Assembly (NCBI RefSeq): GCF_003330765.1
Contig: NZ_CP024902.1
Location: forward strand, 1,178,001 to 1,242,000
From: Burkholderia pyrrocinia
Lineage (GTDB): Bacteria; Pseudomonadota; Gammaproteobacteria; Burkholderiales; Burkholderiaceae
Length of the DNA stretch: 64,000 nucleotides
Direction: 5' to 3'
The translations under genes and the position numbers were made by a program. The notes beneath the pieces were generated by a model. It made no database searches and was not told the origin of the DNA. It saw only the letters and a program-made list of their open reading frames with translations. Shown here piece after piece: positions 1 through 9,140 of this stretch (position 1 is the first letter of the stretch; every line of letters begins with the position of its first letter).

Positions 1-468
1 GACAAGCGCTACTTCGCGTGTGTGCACGGCGAATGGCAGCCCGACTGGGGCCGCCGCCGCGCGGTGAAGGCGCCGCTGTTCAAGTATTCGACCCCGGAAG
101 GGGAGCGCCGCGTGCGTGTGCAGGACGACGGGCTGCCGTCGCATACGGTGTTCAACCTCGTCGACCACTGGCCTGACTACGCGCTCGTCGAAGCGGAACT
201 CAAAACGGGTCGGACCCATCAGATTCGCGTGCACCTCGCGCATCTCGGCTTGCCGATCGCCGGCGACGCCAAGTATGGCGATTTCGCACTGAACAAGGCG
301 CTGGCGCGCGCGAATGCGCAGCCGTCGTTGAAACGGATGTTCCTGCATGCGTACCGGCTGCGGCTTGCCCATCCGCTGACCGGCGAGGCACTGCAGTTCG
401 ATGCGCCGCTGCCGGACGAATGCCGGCGCTTCCTCGACCAACTCAGCGCACTGCGCGATACCGCCTGA
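1..468 (+). CDS. rluC: 23S rRNA pseudouridine synthase RluC, 3' part only
   Basis: The reading frame is open from the first base, so the 5' end lies outside the window; 155 codons remain. RluC converts uridines 955, 2504 and 2580 of 23S rRNA to pseudouridine. The visible part carries the C-terminal family signature KTGRTHQIRVHLAHLG followed by PIAGDAKYGD. The catalytic HRLDRDTSG-type motif would be upstream and cannot be checked, so RluD or another RluA-family member is a less likely alternative. The HAD phosphatase starts 6 bases after the stop, so the two are probably co-transcribed. Confidence 0.85.
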   Translation, partial: DKRYFACVHGEWQPDWGRRRAVKAPLFKYSTPEGERRVRVQDDGLPSHTVFNLVDHWPDYALVEAELKTGRTHQIRVHLAHLGLPIAGDAKYGDFALNKALARANAQPSLKRMFLHAYRLRLAHPLTGEALQFDAPLPDECRRFLDQLSALRDTA

Positions 469-473
469 ACCGC

Positions 474-1133
474 ATGGCTCGACAGCAATTTGACCTGATC
501 GTCTTCGACTGGGACGGCACGCTGATGGATTCGACTGCGCACATCGCGCACAGCATCCAGGCCGCATGCCGCGATCTCGGCCTGCCCACGCCGTCCGACG
601 AGGCGTCGCGCTACGTGATCGGCCTCGGCCTGCGCGATGCGTTGCAGATTACAGCTCCGACCCTTGATCCGTCCGACTATCCGCGGCTGGCGGAGCGCTA
701 TCGCTATCACTATCTGCTCGACGACCAGCGCATCGAGCTGTTCGCCGGCGTGCGCGAGTTGCTCGCCGAGTTGCGCGATACGGGCTACCTGCTTGCCGTT
801 GCGACCGGCAAGGGGCGGGTCGGGCTGAACCGCGTGCTTGACCAGTCGAAGCTGACGAGCCAGTTCGATGCGACGCGCTGCGCGGACGAGACGTTCTCGA
901 AACCGCATCCGGCGATGCTGCATGAGCTGTCCCGGGAATTGGGGCAGGACCTGTCGCGCACCGTGATGATCGGCGATACGACGCACGACCTGCAGATGGC
1001 CGCGAGCGCCGGAGCGGCCGGTGTCGGCGTTGCGTACGGCGCGCACACGGCCGATGCGCTGGCTGCGCTCACGCCGCGCTTCGTCGCGCCGGACGTCGGC
1101 GCGCTGGCTGCGTGGCTGAGGGAGCACGCATGA
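474..1133 (+). CDS. HAD-family hydrolase, phosphoglycolate phosphatase-like
   Basis: A 219-residue haloacid dehalogenase superfamily phosphatase. Motif I is FDWDGTLMDS with the nucleophile D12 and acid D14; the lysine motif is KPHPAM and motif IV is MIGDTTHDLQMA. The alpha-helical cap after motif I suggests the Gph-like subfamily that acts on small phosphate esters; the substrate is not readable from sequence. I start at the ATG at 474, because a frame-matched ATG at 420 lies inside rluC and adds an unrelated basic leader. Its stop overlaps the next start (ATGA), indicating translational coupling with the Rieske protein. Confidence 0.85.
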   Translation: MARQQFDLIVFDWDGTLMDSTAHIAHSIQAACRDLGLPTPSDEASRYVIGLGLRDALQITAPTLDPSDYPRLAERYRYHYLLDDQRIELFAGVRELLAELRDTGYLLAVATGKGRVGLNRVLDQSKLTSQFDATRCADETFSKPHPAMLHELSRELGQDLSRTVMIGDTTHDLQMAASAGAAGVGVAYGAHTADALAALTPRFVAPDVGALAAWLREHA

Positions 1134-1531
1134 GCGCGGTGCCGTGCGCCGTGCGCGTGTGCGCATCGGACTCGCTGGCCGACGGCGGCGCCGGCGTGCG
1201 CGTCGACGCGACGCTGCGCGGCGAGGAGGCCGTCGTGTTCTTCGTGCGCTACGAGGGTCGCGCATACGGCTACCTGAACCGCTGCGCGCATGTGCCGATG
1301 GAACTCGACTGGGCCGAAGGGCAGTTCTTCGAGTCGTCGGGCCTCTACCTGATGTGCGCGACGCACGGCGCGATCTACGCGCCGGATACCGGCAAGTGCG
1401 TCGGCGGCCCGTGCCGCGGCAGCCACCTGCGGCCGGTCGAGGTCGACGAGCGCGACACGCCCGACGGGCGTGCGGTATTCTGGGTGCCCGACGCCGACCT
1501 GCGTCCCGCCGTTCCCGCCACGACCGACTGA
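1130..1531 (+). CDS. Rieske [2Fe-2S] domain protein
   Basis: A 133-residue single-domain Rieske protein. The cluster ligands are C52-x-H54 (CAHVPMELDW) and C76-xx-H79 (CATHGAIY). There is no signal peptide or membrane segment, so it is a soluble cytoplasmic ferredoxin-like protein rather than the bc1 subunit. The C76 motif is followed by further cysteines C90 and C95, not expected as ligands. It overlaps the HAD gene by four bases and is followed 12 bases later by sppA; this rluC-HAD-Rieske-sppA string looks like one operon. Its redox partner is unknown. Confidence 0.85.
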   Translation: MSAVPCAVRVCASDSLADGGAGVRVDATLRGEEAVVFFVRYEGRAYGYLNRCAHVPMELDWAEGQFFESSGLYLMCATHGAIYAPDTGKCVGGPCRGSHLRPVEVDERDTPDGRAVFWVPDADLRPAVPATTD

Positions 1532-1543
1532 CGACAACACTGC

Positions 1544-2536
1544 ATGGCCGACCAACCGAATTCCCCGGATTCCTCCTCCCGTCCCGACAGCCGTGAACCG
1601 AACTGGGAGCGCGCTGCGCTCGAGCGGATCGCGCTCGCGGCCGTCAAGGAGCAGCGCGCGGCGCGGCGCTGGAAGATCTTCTTCCGCTTCGCGTTTCTCG
1701 GCGTGTTCGTGCTGCTCGCGTTTGCGCTGATCGATTTCTCGAGCGATTCGAAGTTTTCGTCGAGCGGGCGGCATACGGCGCTCGTGACGATCGACGGCGA
1801 GATCGCGGCCGGCGTCAACGCGAACGCCGACGACATCAACACCGCGCTCGACGCCGCGTTCGACGACGACGGCACGGCCGGCGTCGTGCTGCGGATCAAC
1901 AGCCCGGGCGGCAGCCCCGTCCAGGCCGGCATGGTCTACGACGAAATCCGGCGGCTGCGCGCGAAGCATCCGGACAAGCCGCTGTACGTCGTCGTCACCG
2001 ACATGTGCGCGTCGGGCGGCTATTACATCGCGGCCGCGGCCGACAAGATCTTCGTCGACAAGGCGAGCATCGTCGGGTCGATCGGCGTGCTGATGGACGG
2101 TTTCGGCTTCACCGGTCTGATGGGCAAGCTGGGCGTCGATCGGCGCCTGCACACGTCGGGCGAAAACAAGGGCTTCTACGATCCGTTCTCGCCGGAGACG
2201 CAGAAGATGGACGCGCATGCGCAGGCGTTGCTCGACCAGGTGCACACGCAGTTCATCAAGGCCGTGAAGGAGGGCCGCGGCACTCGGCTCCATGAGACGC
2301 CCGACATGTTCTCGGGCCTGTTCTGGACCGGCGAGAAGAGCGTCGAGCTGGGGCTCGCCGACGGCTACGGCACGACCGACACGGTCGCGCGCGACGTGCT
2401 GAAGGCCCCCGATCTCGTCGACTATACGGTGAAGGAAAGCCTGTCGAACCGCGTCGCGCGCAAGTTCGGCGCGGCCGTCGGCGGTGCCGCGATGAAGGCG
2501 CTGACGGCCGGCAGCGCGTCGTTCAGCCTGCGCTGA
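1544..2536 (+). CDS. sppA: Signal peptide peptidase SppA-type, family S49
   Basis: A 330-residue half-length S49 serine peptidase anchored in the inner membrane. A cytoplasmic N-terminus is followed by one membrane helix near residues 47-64 and the protease domain. The nucleophile is S157 in CASGGYYIAAAADK and the likely general base is K209 in SGENKGFYDPF; the 52-residue spacing matches the Ser-Lys dyad of single-domain SppA. It cleaves remnant signal peptides and misfolded membrane segments. The length fits the short SppA form rather than the roughly 600-residue E. coli form. It converges with the methyltransferase gene, leaving 51 bases between the stops. Confidence 0.9.
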   Translation: MADQPNSPDSSSRPDSREPNWERAALERIALAAVKEQRAARRWKIFFRFAFLGVFVLLAFALIDFSSDSKFSSSGRHTALVTIDGEIAAGVNANADDINTALDAAFDDDGTAGVVLRINSPGGSPVQAGMVYDEIRRLRAKHPDKPLYVVVTDMCASGGYYIAAAADKIFVDKASIVGSIGVLMDGFGFTGLMGKLGVDRRLHTSGENKGFYDPFSPETQKMDAHAQALLDQVHTQFIKAVKEGRGTRLHETPDMFSGLFWTGEKSVELGLADGYGTTDTVARDVLKAPDLVDYTVKESLSNRVARKFGAAVGGAAMKALTAGSASFSLR

Positions 2537-2587
2537 CCGGCGACCGGCGACCGGCGATGGCCCGCCGGTCAGCCACCGACCGCAGCT

Positions 2588-3310
2588 TCAGTTCGCAAGC
2601 AGCAGGAAGATCGCAGGGCGCTTGTGCAGATTCGGCGCAGGCGCCTTTTTCCAGTCCGCCACGGTGCGGCTGGCGATCGTCTCGGTCGCGAGGGTCAGGT
2701 CGGCCGCGACGCAGATCTGCGTCGACGGCGCGCAAGTCGCGACGAGCGTGTCGAGCATCGCGTGGTTCCGGTATGGCGTCTCGATGAAGATCTGCGTCTG
2801 GCGCGCCTTGCGCGACAACTGCTCGAGTTCGCGCAGGCGTTTCGCACGCGCGGCCGCATCGACCGGCAGATAGCCGTTGAACGCGAAGCTCTGGCCGTTC
2901 AGGCCCGATGCCATCAGCGCGAGCAGAATCGAACTCGGTCCGACGAGCGGCACGACCTTCACGCCGCGCTCGTGTGCGCGGCGCACCAGCAACGCGCCGG
3001 GGTCGGCGACGGCCGGGCAGCCGGCCTCGGACACGAGACCGGCGTCCGCACCGGCCCGCACGGGCGCGAGCAGTCGGTCGATTTCGCCGGCCGGCGTATT
3101 GACGTTCAGTTCGCGGATCTCGATTTCCTGGATCGGGCGCGTCGTGCCGATCTTCTTCAGGAACGCGCGCGTCGTTTTCGCGTTCTCGCCGATGTAATAG
3201 CCGAGCGTGCCGGCGCGAGCCTGCACGGCCGCCGGCAGCACGGCGGCGAGCATCGATTCGTCGCCTTCGCCGAGCGTGTTCGGGACGAGATAGAGCGTGC
3301 CGGCGGTCAT
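2588..3310 (-). CDS. RsmI-related SAM-dependent methyltransferase
   Basis: A 240-residue tetrapyrrole-methylase-fold protein related to RsmI, the 16S rRNA C1402 2'-O-methyltransferase. The domain is recognisable from [12 protein letters not shown] at the N-terminus, the SAM-pocket region [14 protein letters not shown] and [17 protein letters not shown], then FIETPYRN. The usual RsmI start LxxTPIGNLxD is replaced by [10 protein letters not shown] and a [11 protein letters not shown] segment, so this is probably a paralogous subfamily and its substrate is uncertain. It overlaps the end of maf by four bases and is translationally coupled to it. Confidence 0.8.
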   Translation of the reverse strand: MTAGTLYLVPNTLGEGDESMLAAVLPAAVQARAGTLGYYIGENAKTTRAFLKKIGTTRPIQEIEIRELNVNTPAGEIDRLLAPVRAGADAGLVSEAGCPAVADPGALLVRRAHERGVKVVPLVGPSSILLALMASGLNGQSFAFNGYLPVDAAARAKRLRELEQLSRKARQTQIFIETPYRNHAMLDTLVATCAPSTQICVAADLTLATETIASRTVADWKKAPAPNLHKRPAIFLLLAN

Positions 3311-3939
3311 GAGCGGTCTCCACGGGTGATTGCAAACAGCGGATATTCCGCGGCGCGCAGCATCCGCGTGAGCGCGATCAGCGGCAGGCCGACGAGCGCG
3401 GTCGGGTCGTCCGAGTCGATCGCATCGAGCAGCGCGATGCCGAGCCCTTCGGACTTCGCGCTGCCGGCGACGTCGTATGGCGTTTCCGCGCGCAGGTACG
3501 CGTCGAGTTCGGCTTCGGGCAGCGAGCGAAAGCGGACGCGCGTGATGATGTCCTCGACCTGCGCTTCGCCCGTGCGGCCGTCGTACAGGCAGAGCGCGCT
3601 GTGGAATTCGACTTCGCGGCCCTGCATCGACACGAGTTGCGCGAGCGCGCGCTCATGCGTGCCGGGCTTGCCGATCTGAAGCCCGTCGAAGGTCGCGACC
3701 TGGTCCGACCCGATCACGAGCACGCCGTCCGGCGCGTCGATCGTCGCGGCGACGGCGCGCGCTTTCGCACCGGCGAGGCGCAGCGCGGTCGCGGCCGGCG
3801 TTTCGCCGTCGAGCGGGGTTTCGTCGAGGTCGGGCGACACGACGTCGAACGGCACGCCGAGGCGCTCGAGGAGCGCGCGGCGGTAGCGGGAACTGGAGGC
3901 AAGAATCAGCCGCGGCGGGCGGCAAACGGTATCCGGCAT
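3307..3939 (-). CDS. maf: Maf/YceF-type nucleoside triphosphate pyrophosphatase
   Basis: A 210-residue Maf-family house-cleaning pyrophosphatase that hydrolyses non-canonical nucleoside triphosphates; the YceF branch prefers 7-methyl-GTP. Family motifs are [17 protein letters not shown] near the N-terminus, [11 protein letters not shown], the catalytic-acid region [11 protein letters not shown] and the following [10 protein letters not shown]. It is first in a two-gene reverse operon with the RsmI-like gene. It is transcribed away from the divergent yceD-rpmF operon, the same neighbourhood as yceF-yceD-rpmF in enterobacteria, which supports the YceF assignment. Confidence 0.88.
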   Translation of the reverse strand: MPDTVCRPPRLILASSSRYRRALLERLGVPFDVVSPDLDETPLDGETPAATALRLAGAKARAVAATIDAPDGVLVIGSDQVATFDGLQIGKPGTHERALAQLVSMQGREVEFHSALCLYDGRTGEAQVEDIITRVRFRSLPEAELDAYLRAETPYDVAGSAKSEGLGIALLDAIDSDDPTALVGLPLIALTRMLRAAEYPLFAITRGDRS

Positions 3940-4002
3940 GGTCGGTTGGATCGGTGAGTCGTCAGGGGTTGCGCAGTATTGTGCGGGCGCAAGCTTAAGT
4001 GA

Positions 4003-4031
4003 TTGACCGAAAAAGGTAAAACAGGTATGCT
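4003..4031 (+). promoter_or_regulatory. Predicted sigma-70 promoter of yceD-rpmF
   Basis: TTGACC at 4003-4008 and TATGCT at 4026-4031 are separated by exactly 17 bases. This places a start near 4038 and a leader of about 110 bases before yceD. The leader has a six-base inverted repeat, CGGGTC at 4075-4080 and GACCCG at 4099-4104. Confidence 0.65.
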
Positions 4032-4148
4032 TTCCCGCTTTTCGTCGGTAGGCTTCTGTAGTGGCAGCGCCTGTCGGGTCTTCGGAAGTAAAGCACCTGA
4101 CCCGGCGCCAAGCCGGATCCGCAAGTCAGCCTGTAGGCAGGAGCGCAC

Positions 4149-4784
4149 ATGAATACTTCTTCCGGCAAACCTGCAGCGTCGCTTGATCTGCACGCGGTCG
4201 ACCTGTTCGAGTTCGCCCGCAGCGGGCGACAGGCAGCAGGTGCGGTGCGCCTCTCGCAACTGCCGCGCATGTTAAACGAAGTGTCGGTGGACGCGCCAGA
4301 TCGCGACACGGTCTTCACGTGGCAGGCGGAAGGGTTCACTCAGAAAGAGTTGCAGGACGACGGCGCCGATGGGCAGCAGCCGTATCTGCGCCTCGCGGTG
4401 CATGGCCATGCATGGCTCACGTGCCAGCGCTGCGTGACCCCGTACGATCAGGCGTTCGGCGTCGATATGGTGTACCGGGTCGTCGCGACCGAAGAAGAAG
4501 CTGAAGAATTTCCGCTCGACGACGATGAAGCCGATGTGATCGTGGGCTCACGCCAGTTCGATCTCGTCGACTTGATCGAAGAGGAGTTGCTGCTTTCGTT
4601 GCCGCTCGTGCCCAAACACGAGGTTTGCCCGGCAGTTCACGAAAGCCTCGTGTCGGGTGCGAGCGGTCCTGAGGAAGAGGCGGACGAAGAGTCCGGCGAA
4701 GCCGAGGACGAAGGCAAACGGCCGAATCCGTTCGCAGCGCTTCAAGCGCTGAAGAAGGACGGTGACGGCACCAAGAAACACTAA
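4149..4784 (+). CDS. yceD: YceD-family (DUF177) protein
   Basis: A 211-residue DUF177 protein, found beside rpmF in most proteobacteria and implicated in 23S rRNA or large-subunit biogenesis. The conserved core has a Cys-x-x-Cys pair in LTCQRCVTPYDQAFGVDM and a later CPAVHE segment. The C-terminus is strongly acidic with runs of Glu and Asp and a final basic stretch. A good AGGAG site lies just before the ATG. It precedes rpmF by 98 bases in the same direction. The exact biochemical role is not established. Confidence 0.88.
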   Translation: MNTSSGKPAASLDLHAVDLFEFARSGRQAAGAVRLSQLPRMLNEVSVDAPDRDTVFTWQAEGFTQKELQDDGADGQQPYLRLAVHGHAWLTCQRCVTPYDQAFGVDMVYRVVATEEEAEEFPLDDDEADVIVGSRQFDLVDLIEEELLLSLPLVPKHEVCPAVHESLVSGASGPEEEADEESGEAEDEGKRPNPFAALQALKKDGDGTKKH

Positions 4785-4828
4785 GCAGTTGTGGCGCGGG
4801 AAGGCGTAAGGGCTTTGGGCCAGGGTAG

Positions 4829-4857
4829 TTAAGCGCCGGATCGGGCTGTGTTAGAAT
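4829..4857 (+). promoter_or_regulatory. Possible internal promoter for rpmF
   Basis: TAGAAT at 4852-4857 is preceded after 17 bases by a weak -35 candidate, TTAAGC at 4829-4834. It would give rpmF a start independent of yceD. The -10 is reasonable but the -35 matches poorly. Confidence 0.35.
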
Positions 4858-4882
4858 CCGGAAAATTATTTAGGAGTTAGTC

Positions 4883-5062
4883 ATGGCAGTCCAGCAAAAC
4901 AAGAAGTCGCCGTCGAAGCGCGGCATGCATCGTTCGCACGATTTTCTGACGACTACGCCGCTGGCAGTCGAGCCGAGCACGGGTGAAGTGCACCTGCGTC
5001 ACCACGTCAGCCCGAACGGCTATTATCGCGGCAAGAAAGTCGTCAAGACGAAGAACGACTAA
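4883..5062 (+). CDS. rpmF: 50S ribosomal protein bL32
   Basis: A 59-residue ribosomal protein of the large subunit, of typical bL32 length. It begins [20 protein letters not shown], the standard bL32 N-terminus, and ends in a lysine-rich tail ([11 protein letters not shown]). A strong TAGGAG site precedes the ATG. The usual yceD-rpmF-plsX-fab linkage is present, but a hairpin terminator separates rpmF from plsX here. Confidence 0.97.
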   Translation: MAVQQNKKSPSKRGMHRSHDFLTTTPLAVEPSTGEVHLRHHVSPNGYYRGKKVVKTKND

Positions 5063-5138
5063 GCGTCAAGTCACGCGTTGCGCGCTACGTTCGCCGTTCG
5101 CGTGACAACTGGTTCGCTTGACACTTTCCTGGCGCAAC

Positions 5139-5168
5139 AAAAAGGCGGCATTCAACTGCCGCTTTTTT
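5139..5168 (+). terminator. Rho-independent terminator after rpmF
   Basis: A 12-base-pair stem (AAAAAGGCGGCA with TGCCGCTTTTTT, one G-U pair) closes a six-base loop and ends in six T residues. It lies 77 bases after rpmF and 23 bases before plsX. Confidence 0.85.
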
Positions 5169-5191
5169 GTGCCTGAAATTCGTCGCATTCC

Positions 5192-6298
5192 ATGACCGTA
5201 AAGCTCACAATCGATTGCATGGGAGGCGACCACGGCCCGTCCGTGACCGTTCCCGCGGCAGTCAAGTTCGTCCGCGCGCATCCCGATGCGCACCTGATGC
5301 TCGTCGGCATCGAAAGCGCGATTCGCGCTCAGCTGAAGAAGCTGAAAGCCCTCGACGATCCCGCGCTGACCATCGTGCCTGCCACCGAAGTCGTGGCGAT
5401 GGACGACCCTGTCGAAGTGGCGCTGCGCAAGAAGAAGGATTCTTCGATGCGCGTCGCGCTCAACCGCGTCAAGGAAGGCGAGGCGCAGGCCTGCGTTTCC
5501 GCCGGCAACACCGGCGCGCTGATGGCTGTTTCCCGTTACGTACTCAAGACGCTGCCCGGCATCGAGCGGCCTGCGATCGCGTTCGCGCTGCCGAACCCGA
5601 CCGGCTACACGATGATGCTGGACCTCGGCGCGAACGTCGACTGCGAGCCGCAGCACCTGCTGCAGTTCGCGGAGATGGGGCATGCGCTGGTGGCCGCGCT
5701 CGAAGGCAAGGAGCGGCCGACGATCGGCCTGCTGAACATCGGCGAAGAGGTGATCAAGGGCAACGAGACGATCAAGCGCGCGGGTGAACTGCTGCGCGCC
5801 AGCACGTTGAATTTCCGCGGCAACGTCGAAGGCAACGACATCTACAAGGGCACTGTCGACGTGATCGTCTGCGACGGCTTCGTCGGCAACGTCGCGCTGA
5901 AGACGTCCGAGGGCCTGGCCCAGATGCTGTCCGACATTATCCGCGAGGAGTTCGGCCGCTCGTTGATGTCGAAGCTGATGGCGCTGCTCGCGATGCCTGT
6001 CCTGATGCGTTTCAAGAAGCGCGTCGACCACCGCCAGTACAACGGCGCGGCGCTGCTGGGGCTGAAGGGCCTCGTGATCAAGAGCCACGGTTCGGCGGAC
6101 GCCTACGCGTTTGAGTGGGCGATCAAACGCGGGTATGATGCCGTCAAAAACGGCGTGCTGGAGCGCCTCTCGCGCGCGATGGCGGATAATTCGGTGTCGC
6201 TCGGCGACGGCGAACACAACGCGGGCGGCGCGGGCCAGGCGAGCCCGGCCGCAGGTCATCACGCCGAACCCTCCGCTGCGCAATCCTCTAAAGCATAA
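5192..6298 (+). CDS. plsX: Phosphate acyltransferase PlsX
   Basis: A 368-residue acyl-ACP:phosphate acyltransferase that makes acyl-phosphate for PlsY and so links fatty acid and phospholipid synthesis at the inner face of the membrane. The start [16 protein letters not shown] is the family signature, followed by [15 protein letters not shown] and [16 protein letters not shown]. The last 40 or so residues are a Gly/Ala/His-rich tail beyond the conserved core. The stop is followed immediately by the fabH ATG, so the two are tightly coupled. Confidence 0.96.
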   Translation: MTVKLTIDCMGGDHGPSVTVPAAVKFVRAHPDAHLMLVGIESAIRAQLKKLKALDDPALTIVPATEVVAMDDPVEVALRKKKDSSMRVALNRVKEGEAQACVSAGNTGALMAVSRYVLKTLPGIERPAIAFALPNPTGYTMMLDLGANVDCEPQHLLQFAEMGHALVAALEGKERPTIGLLNIGEEVIKGNETIKRAGELLRASTLNFRGNVEGNDIYKGTVDVIVCDGFVGNVALKTSEGLAQMLSDIIREEFGRSLMSKLMALLAMPVLMRFKKRVDHRQYNGAALLGLKGLVIKSHGSADAYAFEWAIKRGYDAVKNGVLERLSRAMADNSVSLGDGEHNAGGAGQASPAAGHHAEPSAAQSSKA

Positions 6299-7288
6299 AT
6301 GGCCCAATCGACTCTCTATTCCCGCGTGCTCGGCACGGGCAGCTATCTGCCGCCCGACCGCGTCACGAACCAGCAGCTGGCCGATCGTCTTGCGAAGGAA
6401 GGCATCGAGACGAGCGATGAATGGATCGTGGCGCGCACGGGCATCCATGCGCGTCATTTCGCCGCGCCGGACGTCGCGACGAGCGATCTCGCATTCGAGG
6501 CGTCGCGTCGTGCGATCGAGGCAGCCGGCATCGATCCGCAGTCGATCGACCTGATTATCGTCGCGACTTCGACCCCCGATTTCGTATTCCCGAGTACCGC
6601 GTGCCTGCTGCAGAACAAGCTCGGCATCAAGAATGGCGGCGCGGCGTTCGACGTGCAGGCCGTGTGTTCGGGTTTCGCGTATGCGATGGCGACGGCCGAC
6701 AGCTTCATCCGCAGCGGCCAGCACCGCACGGCGCTCGTGATTGGCGCGGAGACGTTCTCGCGCATTCTCGATTTCAAGGACCGTACCACCTGCGTACTGT
6801 TCGGCGACGGGGCGGGCGCGGTGATCCTGTCCGCGTCGGAAGAGCCAGGCGTGCTCGGCAGCGCGCTGCACGCGGACGGCAGCTATTCGCATATCCTCTG
6901 CACGCCGGGCAACGTCAACCGAGGCGTGATCGAGGGCAGCGCATTCCTGTACATGGACGGGCAGGCCGTGTTCAAGCTCGCGGTCAACGTGCTCGAGAAG
7001 GTGGCGATCGAGGCGCTCGCGAAGGCGAATCTCGCGCCTGAGCAGATCGACTGGCTGATTCCGCACCAGGCCAATATCCGCATCATGACCAGCACCTGCC
7101 GCAAGCTCGGCCTGCCGCAGGAGCGGATGGTCGTGACGGTCGGCCAGCACGGCAACACGTCGGCTGCGTCGATTCCGCTGGCATTCGACACCGCGGTGCG
7201 CGACGGCCGCATCCAGCGCGGCCAGCACGTGCTGATCGAAGGCGTCGGCGGCGGCTTCACCTGGGGCGCGTCGGTCTTCCGCTTCTGA
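6299..7288 (+). CDS. fabH: 3-oxoacyl-ACP synthase III FabH
   Basis: A 329-residue ketoacyl synthase III that condenses acetyl-CoA with malonyl-ACP to start fatty acid chains. The triad is C123 ([10 protein letters not shown]), H256 (LIPHQANIR) and N286 ([10 protein letters not shown]). Length and the substrate-gating region fit canonical FabH. It begins directly at the base after the plsX stop and is followed by fabD after 83 bases. Confidence 0.96.
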   Translation: MAQSTLYSRVLGTGSYLPPDRVTNQQLADRLAKEGIETSDEWIVARTGIHARHFAAPDVATSDLAFEASRRAIEAAGIDPQSIDLIIVATSTPDFVFPSTACLLQNKLGIKNGGAAFDVQAVCSGFAYAMATADSFIRSGQHRTALVIGAETFSRILDFKDRTTCVLFGDGAGAVILSASEEPGVLGSALHADGSYSHILCTPGNVNRGVIEGSAFLYMDGQAVFKLAVNVLEKVAIEALAKANLAPEQIDWLIPHQANIRIMTSTCRKLGLPQERMVVTVGQHGNTSAASIPLAFDTAVRDGRIQRGQHVLIEGVGGGFTWGASVFRF

Positions 7289-7371
7289 TCCGCGGCGCGC
7301 GATTGCTGCGCGCGGATCCCACCGGCGCGCCGTTCGTGCGTGCCGTCCGAATCGATTCAATTGGGGACGAT

Positions 7372-8304
7372 ATGAAATTTGCATTCGTTTTTCCGGGGCA
7401 GGGCTCGCAGGCGGTCGGCATGCTCAACGCATTCGCCGATCTGGCCGTCGTGCGCGAGACGCTCCAGGAAGCGTCCGATGCACTCAATCAGGACCTCGGC
7501 AAGCTGATCGCAGAAGGTCCGGCCGAAGAGCTGAATCTCACCACCAACACGCAGCCCGTGATGCTGACCGCCGCGTACGCGTGCTACCGCGCGTGGCAGC
7601 AGGCGGGCGGCCCGGCGCCGTCGATCGTCGCCGGCCACAGTCTCGGGGAATACACGGCGCTCGTCGCGGCGGGCGCGCTCGCGTTCAAGGACGCGGTGCC
7701 GCTCGTGCGCTTCCGCGCGCAGGCGATGCAGACGGCGGTGCCGGTCGGCCAGGGCGGCATGGCCGCGATCCTGGGCCTCGACGACGACACGGTGCGCGCG
7801 GTATGCGCCGAAGCCGCGGAAGCGGGCGTCGTCGAAGCCGTGAACTTCAATGCGCCCGCGCAGGTCGTGATCGCAGGCAGCAAGGCCGCGGTCGAAAAGG
7901 CGTGCGAGATCGCGAAGGCGAAGGGCGCGAAGCGCGCGCTGCCGCTGCCCGTGTCGGCGCCGTTTCATTCTTCGCTGCTCAAGCCGGCATCGGATCAACT
8001 GCGCGACTATCTCGCGAACATCGACGTGAAGGCGCCGCAGATTCCGGTCGTCAACAACATCGACGTCGCCGTGGTCAGCGATCCGGCCGCGATCAGGGAT
8101 GCGCTGGTGCGCCAGGCCGCGGGCCCGGTGCGCTGGGTCGAGTGCGTGCAGCACATCGCCGGCACGGGCGTCACGCACGTGATCGAATGCGGCCCGGGCA
8201 AGGTGCTCGCGGGCCTGACGAAGCGCATCGACGGCAACCTGACGGGTGCGTCGGTGTTCGATCCGGCTTCGCTCGACGAAGTGCTCAAGCTGGTGACCGC
8301 CTGA
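7372..8304 (+). CDS. fabD: Malonyl-CoA:ACP transacylase FabD
   Basis: A 310-residue transacylase that loads malonate from CoA onto ACP. The nucleophile is S90 in AGHSLGEYTALV and the partner histidine is H199 in PVSAPFHSSLL; the N-terminal FPGQGSQ motif is intact. I chose the ATG at 7372, preceded by GGGGACG, because the frame-open extension to 7303 does not match the family. It is followed by fabG after 36 bases. Confidence 0.96.
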   Translation: MKFAFVFPGQGSQAVGMLNAFADLAVVRETLQEASDALNQDLGKLIAEGPAEELNLTTNTQPVMLTAAYACYRAWQQAGGPAPSIVAGHSLGEYTALVAAGALAFKDAVPLVRFRAQAMQTAVPVGQGGMAAILGLDDDTVRAVCAEAAEAGVVEAVNFNAPAQVVIAGSKAAVEKACEIAKAKGAKRALPLPVSAPFHSSLLKPASDQLRDYLANIDVKAPQIPVVNNIDVAVVSDPAAIRDALVRQAAGPVRWVECVQHIAGTGVTHVIECGPGKVLAGLTKRIDGNLTGASVFDPASLDEVLKLVTA

Positions 8305-8340
8305 CGCGGCGCCTTTTCTCAAGAGACGGATATTCGATTC

Positions 8341-9090
8341 ATGGAAAAGACTCTCGATAAACAGGTTGCGATCGTGACTGGTGCGTCGCGCGGCATCGGC
8401 CGGTCGATCGCGCTCGAGCTCGCGCGTCTGGGCGCGACGGTGATCGGCACGGCGACGAGCGAATCGGGCGCCGCTGCGATCACCGCGGCGTTCGCGGAAG
8501 CGGGTGTCACGGGCCGCGGTGCGGTGCTGAACGTCAACGACGCGGCGGCCGCCGAGGCGCTGATCGATGCGACCGTGAAGGAATTCGGCGCGCTGAACGT
8601 GCTCGTCAACAACGCGGGCATCACGCAGGACCAGCTCGCGATGCGGATGAAGGACGAGGACTGGGACGCGGTGATCGACACCAACCTGAAGTCGGTGTTC
8701 CGCCTGTCGCGCGCGGTGCTGCGCCCGATGATGAAGGCGCGCGGCGGCCGCATCATCAACATCACGTCGGTGGTCGGCTCGGCCGGCAACCCGGGCCAGG
8801 TCAACTACGCGGCTGCGAAGGCCGGCGTCGCGGGCATGACCCGTGCGCTCGCGCGCGAGATCGGCAGCCGCGGCATCACCGTGAACTGCGTTGCGCCGGG
8901 CTTCATCGACACCGACATGACGAAGACGCTGCCGGAAGAACAGCAGGCCGCGCTCAAGACCCAGATTCCGCTCGGCCGCCTCGGCAGCCCGGAGGACATC
9001 GCCCATGCCGTCGCGTTCCTCGCATCGCCGCAGGCCGGTTACATCACCGGCACGACGCTGCACGTGAACGGCGGCATGTACATGTCGTAA
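8341..9090 (+). CDS. fabG: 3-oxoacyl-ACP reductase FabG
   Basis: A 249-residue short-chain dehydrogenase that reduces 3-ketoacyl-ACP with NADPH, the first reduction of each elongation round. The cofactor loop is TGASRGIG (13-20), NNAG follows near residue 90, and the catalytic residues are S143, Y156 and K160 (Y-x3-K in QVNYAAAKAG). It lies between fabD and acpP, the normal order in this cluster. Confidence 0.96.
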   Translation: MEKTLDKQVAIVTGASRGIGRSIALELARLGATVIGTATSESGAAAITAAFAEAGVTGRGAVLNVNDAAAAEALIDATVKEFGALNVLVNNAGITQDQLAMRMKDEDWDAVIDTNLKSVFRLSRAVLRPMMKARGGRIINITSVVGSAGNPGQVNYAAAKAGVAGMTRALAREIGSRGITVNCVAPGFIDTDMTKTLPEEQQAALKTQIPLGRLGSPEDIAHAVAFLASPQAGYITGTTLHVNGGMYMS

Positions 9091-9140
9091 CGATTTTCGT
9101 TTACCATCCGCGCCGTATCCCGTTTTTCAGGCGGATCGGC

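Noticed and set aside
785..2293. Long open frame on the reverse strand opposite the HAD, Rieske and sppA genes
   Set aside because: It is antisense to well-supported genes and is an Arg/His-rich product typical of high-G+C shadow frames, with no domain.
5066..7384. A 772-codon reverse frame opposite plsX and fabH
   Set aside because: Composition is Arg/His/Ala-rich without motifs. The forward genes have complete catalytic residues.
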